DNA from: an uncultured Caryophanales bacterium
GTDB lineage: Bacteria > Bacillota_I > Bacilli_A > RFN20 > CAG-826
Direction: 5' to 3'
Assembly (NCBI GenBank): GCA_937902735.1
Contig: CALELS010000018.1
Span: forward strand, 1-62,344
DNA length: 62,344 nucleotides
Shown here: positions 52,911-58,904 of the stretch, one piece after another
How the letters are laid out: each line of letters begins with the position of its first letter
Numbering within the stretch: the first letter of the stretch is position 1
Notes under the pieces: generated by a model
What the model saw: the letters and a program-made list of their open reading frames with translations, nothing else
Told to the model about the DNA's origin: nothing
Databases searched by the model: none
Made by a program: the position numbers and the translations under genes

Positions 52911-53393
52911 ATGTCAGAAACAGTAGCTTATGAACATAGAGAAACAAATCATTTACAACAGACAGAGCCATATTATCATAATATATGTGAAGCGGTAAAA
53001 GCAGCTGAAGAAGCATCAGGTATAACTGAACTTGAAAAATTAAAAATAGAAAATTTAAACGCAGCTAAATACATAAAAACTTTGGAAGCGATTAACGCTA
53101 CAAATGAAGAAAAACTTAGAACTTATATTCCTAGGAGAAGGGTTCGTAGAGTATTTAAAGATTTAAGAACTATTTTAGAAAAAGATATTAAAGATGAAAA
53201 CAAAGAATATGTTAATCAACTTAGAGAACTTTGTATAAAAATTGATAAAGAGGGACCACAGACAGTTGGTAATGATATTCGTATGGCATTAGAACACATA
53301 TTAGGAAGTTATGAAATAAATGTCTTAAATGAACCAGACCCAATACAGGAAAGCATATCTGAAGCAGTGCAAAAAGCATTAGGGGGTATGTAA
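52911..53393 (+). CDS. Helical phage protein of unknown function
   Basis: 160 residues. ETNHLQQTEPYYHNICEAVK, then a coiled-coil segment, RTYIPRRRVRRVFKDLRTIL (basic), and an amphipathic end. It follows the sigma gene; function unknown. Confidence 0.4.
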   Translation: MSETVAYEHRETNHLQQTEPYYHNICEAVKAAEEASGITELEKLKIENLNAAKYIKTLEAINATNEEKLRTYIPRRRVRRVFKDLRTILEKDIKDENKEYVNQLRELCIKIDKEGPQTVGNDIRMALEHILGSYEINVLNEPDPIQESISEAVQKALGGM

Positions 53394-53394
53394 T

Positions 53395-53535
53395 ATGTAT
53401 GAAATTATATTATTAAATGAAAAAGGTGAAAAATTTAAAAAGGAATTTAATAGTCCTTATTTATTTAATAAATTTTTGAATAAAGTAAAACATAGTAAAA
53501 AATTAAAAGTGCTAGGATATGGTAAAAAATATTAA
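53395..53535 (+). CDS. 46-residue basic protein
   Basis: ATG at 53395, one base after the previous stop, preceded by GGGGG. YEIILLNEKGEKFKKEFNSP, YLFNKFLNKVKHSKKLKVLG. Looks like a small beta-helix domain; unknown. Confidence 0.4.
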   Translation: MYEIILLNEKGEKFKKEFNSPYLFNKFLNKVKHSKKLKVLGYGKKY

Positions 53536-53548
53536 GGAGGTATATAAT

Positions 53549-54001
53549 ATGAAAATAATGATTAGTCAGCCAATGAATGGTAGAAGAAATGATGATATTA
53601 AAAAAGAAAGGGACGAAATAATAGATAGATTTAAAAAATTACATATTGAGGTTATTAATTCTCTTATAGAAGATACTGCGGATCCAAAAACATATAATGA
53701 GTATCATCCAGCATTATATTACTTAGCAAGATCTATAGAATTAATGGGGCAAGTTGATGCTGTATATTTTGTAGATGGATGGCAAGAAGCTAGAGGTTGT
53801 AGAATAGAAAGAAGAATAGCAGAAGAATATAATGTTAAAATATTAGAATCATCATTTATATATCCTGAAAAAAATAGAGGATTTGATATTAACAAATTAA
53901 CTATAACTCCTTGTAAAGAAGATAGAATATTAAAACCTGATTATCAAATAACATGTGTACAAACTAAAGAAGAAATGCTAAATAATAGAACAATGATATA
54001 A
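53549..54001 (+). CDS. DUF4406-like nucleoside 2-deoxyribosyltransferase-fold protein
   Basis: 150 residues from 53549 after AAGGAGG. MKIMISQPMNGRRNDDIKKE, then YYLARSIELMGQVDAVYFVD, GWQEARGCRIERRIAEEYN. This is the phage DUF4406 pattern, related in fold to nucleoside 2-deoxyribosyltransferases. It may act on nucleotides; activity unproven. Confidence 0.7.
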   Translation: MKIMISQPMNGRRNDDIKKERDEIIDRFKKLHIEVINSLIEDTADPKTYNEYHPALYYLARSIELMGQVDAVYFVDGWQEARGCRIERRIAEEYNVKILESSFIYPEKNRGFDINKLTITPCKEDRILKPDYQITCVQTKEEMLNNRTMI

Positions 54002-54014
54002 GGAGGTACAAAAG

Positions 54015-54191
54015 ATGAATATTATTTGGAGTGAAGATGATCAAGCTTATATTACTATACCAGATGGTAGTATAGCTACTCATCAACAAATTAAAGAACA
54101 TTTTGAACCTAAAGCTTGTGAAATTACACGACTATATGCAGACGGTAAAATATATGCTACGTTTGAAAATCATATACCAAGATTAGATTGA
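54015..54191 (+). CDS. 58-residue protein
   Basis: ATG at 54015 after AAGGAGG. IIWSEDDQAYITIPDGSIAT, ITRLYADGKIYATFENHI. Beta-rich; I recognise no family. Confidence 0.45.
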   Translation: MNIIWSEDDQAYITIPDGSIATHQQIKEHFEPKACEITRLYADGKIYATFENHIPRLD

Positions 54192-54204
54192 AAGGATGAT
54201 ATTT

Positions 54205-54315
54205 ATGAAGGTGTGTACAAACGATGGTAAAAAAGAAAATTGTGAATGCGAAAAAAGAGGTTGCAACGGATGTTATTGGTATAAAGAAGAAAAATCGAAG
54301 GAGAATAAAAAATGA
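54205..54315 (+). CDS. 36-residue Cys-rich peptide
   Basis: ATG at 54205 after AAAGGATG. Five cysteines: KVCTN, NCECEKRGCNGCYW. A mini zinc-binding or redox peptide. Its stop overlaps the ATG of the HAD gene (ATGA), so the two are coupled. Confidence 0.5.
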   Translation: MKVCTNDGKKENCECEKRGCNGCYWYKEEKSKENKK

Positions 54316-54857
54316 ATTATATATTTTTAGATGTAGATGGTGTATTAAATAATAAAAGACATTATTCAAGACAACATAAAAAATATGGTGGAAGATTCTT
54401 TTGTGAGAATATGCCATTTAATCCTCGTAGTTTAAAAAATTTAAGAAAAATAATTGATCGAACAGGTGGAAAAGAAAATACAAGTATTGTACTTACGTCA
54501 TCGTGGAGAAGAGATGAAAAATGTATGACCGTTCTTAGTGCTAGATTAATGGAGTATGGTATGAAAATTAAGGCTGGTTATACGACTGAAAATTTAGAGA
54601 ATGGTTCTAGAGGTAAAGAAATATTACAATGGTTGAACGCACATTGTTCTGTTATAACATCATTTTATGCAGATAATATACCATATAGAACTTATGATAT
54701 TTCTAGAGAAAATAATTTCATTATATTAGATGATGAATCATATGATATTGAAGAATTTTTTACAAAAGAACATATAGTTCATACAAATTGGACAAAAGGT
54801 CTTACAAGAAGAAAAAGGAATGAGGCTATTGCTAAATTAAATGATTACTTTAGATAA
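54312..54857 (+). CDS. HAD-superfamily phosphatase
   Basis: 181 residues. Motif I IFLDVDGVLNN at residues 4-14 with nucleophile Asp8 or so; motif II VLTSSWRR; later ILDDESYD. Resembles HAD domains of the Swiss-army-knife RNA repair group and of phage nucleotidases. A role in end repair or nucleotide turnover is inferred. Confidence 0.7.
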   Translation: MNYIFLDVDGVLNNKRHYSRQHKKYGGRFFCENMPFNPRSLKNLRKIIDRTGGKENTSIVLTSSWRRDEKCMTVLSARLMEYGMKIKAGYTTENLENGSRGKEILQWLNAHCSVITSFYADNIPYRTYDISRENNFIILDDESYDIEEFFTKEHIVHTNWTKGLTRRKRNEAIAKLNDYFR

Positions 54858-54870
54858 GGAGTTGTATATT

Positions 54871-55101
54871 ATGTTAATTAAAATTGATAATACTGGTAGA
54901 ACCAGAAGTATATATGAATGTGATAAATGTGGAAAAAGAATTAATACAGCCACAGAAAGACGCTATAAAATTCGTTTAAATACTTATAAAGGTAGATCTT
55001 CTACAGAAATAGTTATAAGAAGCTATGATATGTGTAAAAGATGTGCTAGTATAATTAATAATTACATAATGAAAAAGAAAGGAGATAAAAAGGAGGAATA
55101 A
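54871..55101 (+). CDS. Small zinc-finger protein
   Basis: 76 residues from 54871, after AAGGAG. YECDKCGKRINTATERRYKI and YDMCKRCASIINNY give a C-x2-C and C-x2-C pair. Basic end KKKGDKKEE. DNA or RNA binding likely. Confidence 0.55.
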   Translation: MLIKIDNTGRTRSIYECDKCGKRINTATERRYKIRLNTYKGRSSTEIVIRSYDMCKRCASIINNYIMKKKGDKKEE

Positions 55102-55105
55102 TTTT

Positions 55106-55291
55106 GTGCAAGACGGATTTATATATTTTGATAACGAGTCTAGACCTAGAATGGTTTATACTCCATATGTTTATTCTTCCATAGTTGATTGTAGTAAACA
55201 TTACATGATATTTAAGAAAGGAGAAGCTCGAACAGTATTAAAAAAGGAGGTTGAGAAAAATGTTAAAAAAAGGAGACACAATAGCATTTGA
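55106..55291 (+). CDS. Small protein, GTG start
   Basis: 61 residues from GTG 55106 after AAGGAGG. GFIYFDNESRPRMVYTPYVY, CSKHYMIFKKGEARTVLK, basic end. It overlaps the next gene by 32 bases. Function unknown. Confidence 0.4.
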   Translation: MQDGFIYFDNESRPRMVYTPYVYSSIVDCSKHYMIFKKGEARTVLKKEVEKNVKKRRHNSI

Positions 55292-55781
55292 TTTTGATGG
55301 TGTTATTCATAGATATTCTAAAGGATGGGGGGATGGTAAAATTTATGATACCCCCGTCAATGGAATTAAGCAGTATATTGATGAATTAAGATCACAAGGT
55401 ATCAAAGTTGTTATATTTACAACTAGAGCTGTTGGAATTAAAAGTACAGGCAATATTAGAAAATGGTTGAGACAATATGATATTTCTGTAGATGAAATAA
55501 CTAATAAAAAACCAATTGCTAAAATTTATGTAGATGATCGTGCTATTAATTTTAATGGTAGTGTCGATAAATTGAAAAAAGATATTTCTATATTTAAAAC
55601 ATGGAATGAAGGAGCTCATAAAAGATGTCCACTTTGTGGAAAAGAATTTATAGTTGATAGACTAACATCTAATCGTAAGAAATATTGTTCTGATGAATGT
55701 CGTATATTGTATAATAGACATAAAGACGCAGTGGATAAATTAACTGATATTAGAAATTTTTATCAAGGAAAGGAGTGCTAA
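55260..55781 (+). CDS. HAD phosphatase fused to a zinc finger
   Basis: 173 residues; start at 55260 after AAAAGGAGG. Residues 1-115 are HAD: IAFDFDGVIHR (motif I), VVIFTTRA (motif II), AKIYVDDRAINF (motif IV). Residues 118-150 are a four-Cys finger: RCPLCGKEFIVDRLTSNRKK, YCSDECRILYNRH. The finger may deliver the phosphatase to nucleic acid. The second HAD protein of the window. Confidence 0.7.
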   Translation: MLKKGDTIAFDFDGVIHRYSKGWGDGKIYDTPVNGIKQYIDELRSQGIKVVIFTTRAVGIKSTGNIRKWLRQYDISVDEITNKKPIAKIYVDDRAINFNGSVDKLKKDISIFKTWNEGAHKRCPLCGKEFIVDRLTSNRKKYCSDECRILYNRHKDAVDKLTDIRNFYQGKEC

Positions 55782-55782
55782 T

Positions 55783-56082
55783 ATGCGTAATCCAAATAGG
55801 ATTGAACCATTTATGAACGAACTTACAAAAATGTGGAAAGAAAATTGCCCGGACTGGCGTTTTGGACAACTAATTGAAAATGTTTTTGGAAGTAGTGAAT
55901 ATCTAACATGGTTTGTTGAAGAAAGTACAATGATTGATATTTTTAGAGATTATTTTAAAAGTAGATACGTACGTAGAACACCTTATCCAACAATTTATAT
56001 TTTAACTTATGGAACAAATTGGAAGTACATTAGAAGCGGTCTTGATATTTTAAAAATAGTAATTGGAGGTTTATATGGCTGA
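55783..56082 (+). CDS. Conserved phage protein
   Basis: 99 residues. RNPNRIEPFMNELTKMWKEN, CPDWRFGQLIENVFG is a pattern seen in many phage small proteins (RNPNRI...PDWRLGQLI). The C-terminal half (YVRRTPYPTIYILTYGTNWK...) is not conserved in my memory. It overlaps the next gene by 8 bases. Confidence 0.5.
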   Translation: MRNPNRIEPFMNELTKMWKENCPDWRFGQLIENVFGSSEYLTWFVEESTMIDIFRDYFKSRYVRRTPYPTIYILTYGTNWKYIRSGLDILKIVIGGLYG

Positions 56083-56386
56083 AATATTAGAACATGGAAA
56101 ATATCCAGAAAGTAATATTAAAGAATGTACAGAATGTCATTGTGTATTTAAATATTATAATTCTGAAATAAAAATAGAAACTAGCACACCAGACGAAGAA
56201 GATATATTTGATGGTTTTGGTATATCTAGAGTAATTACGTGCCCTGAATGTGGTAGTGACCTAATTATTAGCTGTGATTTTTATCCTAATCCATCATTAG
56301 GAGCGGTAATAAAAGATAAATTAAAAAATAATAAATTAATTAAAAAAATAAGAATAAAATTTAAGAAAAAGAAAGGAAGTAAATAA
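56075..56386 (+). CDS. Zinc-ribbon protein
   Basis: 103 residues; start at 56075 after GGAGG. KECTECHCVFKYYNSEI and VITCPECGSDLIISC give two Cys pairs; C-terminus very basic (KIRIKFKKKKGSK). Probable nucleic-acid binder. Confidence 0.6.
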   Translation: MAEILEHGKYPESNIKECTECHCVFKYYNSEIKIETSTPDEEDIFDGFGISRVITCPECGSDLIISCDFYPNPSLGAVIKDKLKNNKLIKKIRIKFKKKKGSK

Positions 56387-56387
56387 T

Positions 56388-56666
56388 ATGAAAGTATTAG
56401 AAGTTGATGTTTTAAAAGTAAGTAGTAAAAGTAATCCAAATAGTGTAGCAGGAGCTATAGCTGGATTAATTAGAGAATATGATAAAGTAGAATTACAAGC
56501 AATTGGAGCAGGAGCATTAAACCAAGCAATAAAAGCAGTATGTATAGCTAGAGGTTATGTAGCACCTATAGGTATAAACTTAATTTGTATTCCAGCTTTT
56601 GTTGATATTAATGTTGATCAGGAAGATAGAACAGGTATTAAAATAATAGTTAAAAAAGGAGAATAA
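56388..56666 (+). CDS. spoVS: SpoVS-like protein
   Basis: 92 residues. VLEVDVLKVSSKSNPNSVAG, AIAGLIREYDKVELQAIGAG, ALNQAIKAVCIARGYVAPIG closely follow the stage V sporulation protein S of Bacillota (Alba-like fold). Cellular SpoVS influences septation and spore coat; in a phage it may bind DNA or RNA or manipulate host sporulation. Its presence supports a Bacillota host. Confidence 0.85.
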   Translation: MKVLEVDVLKVSSKSNPNSVAGAIAGLIREYDKVELQAIGAGALNQAIKAVCIARGYVAPIGINLICIPAFVDINVDQEDRTGIKIIVKKGE

Positions 56667-56671
56667 CATTT

Positions 56672-56833
56672 ATGGACTATGAAGAAAAATGGAAAGAATT
56701 AAGACAATGGTTAATAAATTATAAAATAGAAAAAAGTAGCGACGGACGATATCATAGAGACGTTTCTGGAAGATATTGTATAGCTATTTCAATAGATGAT
56801 ATTCTTGATAAAATGAATGATTTTAAGGATTAA
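56672..56833 (+). CDS. 53-residue protein
   Basis: ATG at 56672 after AAAGGAG. WKELRQWLINYKIEKSSDGR, CIAISIDDILDKMNDF. Last gene before the control region. Function unknown. Confidence 0.45.
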   Translation: MDYEEKWKELRQWLINYKIEKSSDGRYHRDVSGRYCIAISIDDILDKMNDFKD

Positions 56834-56836
56834 AAA

Positions 56837-56856
56837 TTATATACAACTGTATATAA
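56837..56856. promoter_or_regulatory. Operator palindrome 1
   Basis: TTATATACA, AC, TGTATATAA: perfect dyad of 9-base arms. First of four similar sites. Confidence 0.7.
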
Positions 56857-56888
56857 CATTTTTTATATTTTCTGGCCAAAAATATCTA

Positions 56889-56921
56889 AAAAAGTGGTCA
56901 AAAAGTGGTCAAAAAGTGGTC
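56889..56921 (+). repeat. Three 11-base iteron-like repeats
   Basis: AAAAAGTGGTC occurs exactly three times head to tail (56889, 56900, 56911). The 11-base period matches about one helical turn. Confidence 0.85.
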
Positions 56922-56938
56922 AGAAGACAAAAATGCAA

Positions 56939-56958
56939 TTATATACAGTTGTATATAT
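56939..56958. promoter_or_regulatory. Operator palindrome 2
   Basis: TTATATACA, GT, TGTATATAT: one end base off a perfect dyad. Confidence 0.7.
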
Positions 56959-57090
56959 GGCCAAAAAAAGTGGGCAAATGGACACTTTTTTTTCAAAAGT
57001 GGGCAGACGATATCCTTAGAGGCTGTAGGGTTTCCGGGTTTTCTGGCCAAAAACCCACTTTTTTTTCTTATTTTGTTAAAAAAGTGAAAA

Positions 57091-57110
57091 ATATATACTG
57101 TTGTATATAA
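57091..57110. promoter_or_regulatory. Operator palindrome 3
   Basis: ATATATACT, GT, TGTATATAA: same dyad with two changes in the left arm. Confidence 0.65.
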
Positions 57111-57151
57111 AATTAAATATTTTTTAAAAGTTTGTAAAAAAAACTGGGCTT

Positions 57152-57179
57152 TTGACCAAAACGATATTTTTTATATACT
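57152..57179 (+). promoter_or_regulatory. Sigma-A-type promoter of the XRE gene
   Basis: TTGACC (57152-57157), 16 bases, TATACT (57174-57179). The -10 box lies inside operator 4, so a bound regulator would block it. The only good housekeeping-type promoter I noticed. Confidence 0.6.
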
Positions 57180-57190
57180 ATTGTATATAA
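57171..57190. promoter_or_regulatory. Operator palindrome 4
   Basis: TTATATACT, AT, TGTATATAA. It overlaps the -10 box at 57174 and lies 27 bases before the XRE gene, consistent with autoregulation. Confidence 0.7.
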
Positions 57191-57216
57191 TGAGTTATAT
57201 TTAGAAAGGAGAAAAA

Positions 57217-57654
57217 ATGGAGGATAACGATTGTTTATATTGGCCATATGTATTACATATTAGACCTTTAGCAAAACAAGAAGATGTAAAAGTATTAAAA
57301 TGGATTACTAAAGATGATGTGTTAATTATATTTACAGATAATAAAAAATATATTTATGATGCTTTGACAGGAATGAGTAGATACATACGCTATAATAATA
57401 TTGAAGATATGACTAATGATGATTGGGTACGAGAATTTAAAGATCGACTAAATATTATGTTAGCACGTTCATATATGAGTCAATCAGAATTAGCAAAAAA
57501 ATTAGGCACTACTCAACCAATGGTTAGTCGTTATATTTCAGGAAGAGATATGCCAAGTATATATATTATAAATAAAATAATAAATGTTTTAAATTGTGAA
57601 TTAGATGATCTGTTTTTGATACCACATATTTTAAAAACATATCGGAGGAGGTGA
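57217..57654 (+). CDS. XRE-family transcription regulator, CGG near its end
   Basis: 145 residues. N-terminal domain (VLKWITKDDVLIIFTDNKKY, IYDALTGMSRYI) is beta-rich; residues about 80-135 are an XRE helix-turn-helix (LNIMLARSYMSQSELAKKLG, TTQPMVSRYISGRDMPSIYI). It probably binds the four upstream palindromes. No integrase is present, so lysogeny is not shown. CGG is in frame at 57643-57645: straight reading ends ...YRRR, a +1 shift ends ...YGGGE at 57658. Confidence 0.75.
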   Translation: MEDNDCLYWPYVLHIRPLAKQEDVKVLKWITKDDVLIIFTDNKKYIYDALTGMSRYIRYNNIEDMTNDDWVREFKDRLNIMLARSYMSQSELAKKLGTTQPMVSRYISGRDMPSIYIINKIINVLNCELDDLFLIPHILKTYRRR

Positions 57655-57661
57655 ATAAGTT

Positions 57662-57925
57662 ATGTATAATCTATTTTCTATTATATTTTTTATATGTTCA
57701 TTATTTGCCATACAAAATGATTTTGAAAAATTTATGTGTTTAATAATCGTTTCTGGTATATTTGCAATAGCAGGAGCAATTGGTAGTATTAGTTCAAGTA
57801 TAGATAAATTAGTACAAGGAAAATTTATATTTAATTATGAAACACAAGAACGTGTGGGTACTAGAACAAAAGCTAAATTAAGCATAAAAAAAGAAGTTGA
57901 AAATCAAACACAAGAAAATAATTGA
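57662..57925 (+). CDS. Small membrane protein
   Basis: 87 residues after GGAGGAGG. Two hydrophobic helices (NLFSIIFFICSLFAIQ; FMCLIIVSGIFAIAGAIGSI) and a polar tail. Co-transcribed with the XRE gene. Function unknown; superinfection exclusion would be one guess. Confidence 0.45.
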   Translation: MYNLFSIIFFICSLFAIQNDFEKFMCLIIVSGIFAIAGAIGSISSSIDKLVQGKFIFNYETQERVGTRTKAKLSIKKEVENQTQENN

Positions 57926-57934
57926 TTTTTATAA

Positions 57935-57967
57935 TTCGCGTGAGAAACATAGACTGTTATGAGAGGA
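57935..57967 (+). promoter_or_regulatory. TTCGCG promoter motif, copy h
   Basis: TTCGCG, TGAGAAACAT, AGAC, TGTTAT. Same spacing as copies a-g but 17 kb away from them; precedes the nuclease-RNA polymerase unit. Confidence 0.65.
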
Positions 57968-57980
57968 AAGAGAAAAATAG

Positions 57981-58020
57981 TAGGATGGTCATTTATAATC
58001 GACTCATCCTATTTTATTTT
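57981..58020 (+). terminator. Terminator / leader hairpin
   Basis: TAGGATG (57981-57987) pairs with CATCCTA (58005-58011), with an inner GTC/GAC stem, then TTTTATTTTC. It lies between promoter h and the gene at 58038, so it could attenuate that unit. Confidence 0.65.
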
Positions 58021-58037
58021 CTTAAGGAGGGGTATTT

Positions 58038-58331
58038 ATGAAGAAGGAGAATGACTTTCAATCAAATCTAAAAAAAGAATTGAAAGCAATGTTTCCAGGA
58101 TGTATAGTTACCAAATTAGATTCTGGAGATATTCAAGGTATACCTGACTTACTTATTCTTTATAATAATAAATGGGCTACTTTAGAAAATAAAAGAAACA
58201 GTAAAGCTCCTAAACGACCTAATCAAGAATATTATGTTGATAAGATGAACAAAATGTCATTTTCAAGATTTATATATCCTGAAAATAAAGATGAGGTTTT
58301 AAGCGAATTACAAAATGTATTTGAAGAATAA
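58038..58331 (+). CDS. VRR-NUC-type PD-(D/E)XK nuclease
   Basis: 97 residues. SGDIQGIPDLLILYNNKWAT with Asp37, then LENKR (Glu50, Lys52) is the catalytic core of small VRR-NUC/Holliday-junction-type nucleases; PNQEYYVDKM follows as usual. It could resolve branched replication intermediates before packaging. Confidence 0.75.
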   Translation: MKKENDFQSNLKKELKAMFPGCIVTKLDSGDIQGIPDLLILYNNKWATLENKRNSKAPKRPNQEYYVDKMNKMSFSRFIYPENKDEVLSELQNVFEE

Positions 58332-58346
58332 TAGGAGGTACACTAA

Positions 58347-58901
58347 ATGATATTTAACAAACATACAAATCTTGAAGGGCTTCATGCTCCTTTTGGTGCT
58401 AGTAAATCTAGTTGGTTAAGATATGATGATGAAAAAGTTATTAATGTTTATCAAAATATGAAAGCCGCAGAAATTGGTACTAGAATGCATGAATGGGCTA
58501 AGACAACAATTGATCTTGGTATTAAACAACCTAAATCTAAAAAAACTATCTATTCTTATGTGAATGATGCAATAGGGTTTAAAATGGATACAGAGGTTGT
58601 TTTATTTTATTCTGAAAGATTTTTTGGTACAGCAGATGCTATATCTTTCAGAAATGGTGTGTTAAGAATACACGATTTAAAAACTGGACAAAGACCAGTA
58701 CATATTGAACAATTAGAAATATATGCAGCATTATTTTGTTTAGAATACAAAATAAAACCAAGTGAAATAAAAATAGAATTACGCATTTATCAAAACGATG
58801 AGATATTAGTTCACGAACCAACCATAGAAGATATTTTACCAATTATGGATAAGATTGTTCATTTAAATAAATTATTAGAAAATATGGAAAAGGAGGTATA
58901 A
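58347..58901 (+). CDS. Cas4/RecB-like PD-(D/E)XK exonuclease
   Basis: 184 residues. Motifs: EIGTRMHEW (His48), FFGTADAIS (Asp97), RIHDLKTGQ (Asp110, Lys112), IEQLEIYAALF (Gln122, Tyr126). These match the RecB-family nuclease core, without the Cas4 iron-sulphur cysteines. Likely DNA end processing in phage recombination. Confidence 0.75.
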   Translation: MIFNKHTNLEGLHAPFGASKSSWLRYDDEKVINVYQNMKAAEIGTRMHEWAKTTIDLGIKQPKSKKTIYSYVNDAIGFKMDTEVVLFYSERFFGTADAISFRNGVLRIHDLKTGQRPVHIEQLEIYAALFCLEYKIKPSEIKIELRIYQNDEILVHEPTIEDILPIMDKIVHLNKLLENMEKEV

Positions 58902-58904
58902 TCT

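Larger units (their letters stand above)
56834..57216. other. Repeat-rich control region, possible origin or switch
   Basis: 383 bases with no convincing gene. Contents: four 20-base palindromes (listed separately), three exact 11-base direct repeats AAAAAGTGGTC, two further AAAAGTGGGC variants near 56966 and 56995, an inverted copy (AAACCCACTTTTT, about 57051), and TCTGGCCAAAAA at about 56871 and 57041. Iteron-like repeats plus operators upstream of a repressor-like gene fit a replication origin or transcription switch. Confidence 0.6.

Noticed and set aside
56889..56921. CRISPR array
   Set aside because: Repeats are contiguous 11-mers without spacers and there are no cas genes. The Cas4-like nuclease at 58347 lacks the Cas4 cysteines.
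56817..57110. Open frame with many Lys/Trp residues in the control region
   Set aside because: It arises from the AAAAAGTGGTC repeats and operators, has no ribosome site and no protein-like pattern.
57217..57654. Temperate lysogeny module
   Set aside because: Only an XRE regulator and operators are present. No integrase, excisionase, ParA or Rep gene is recognisable, so lysogeny cannot be claimed.
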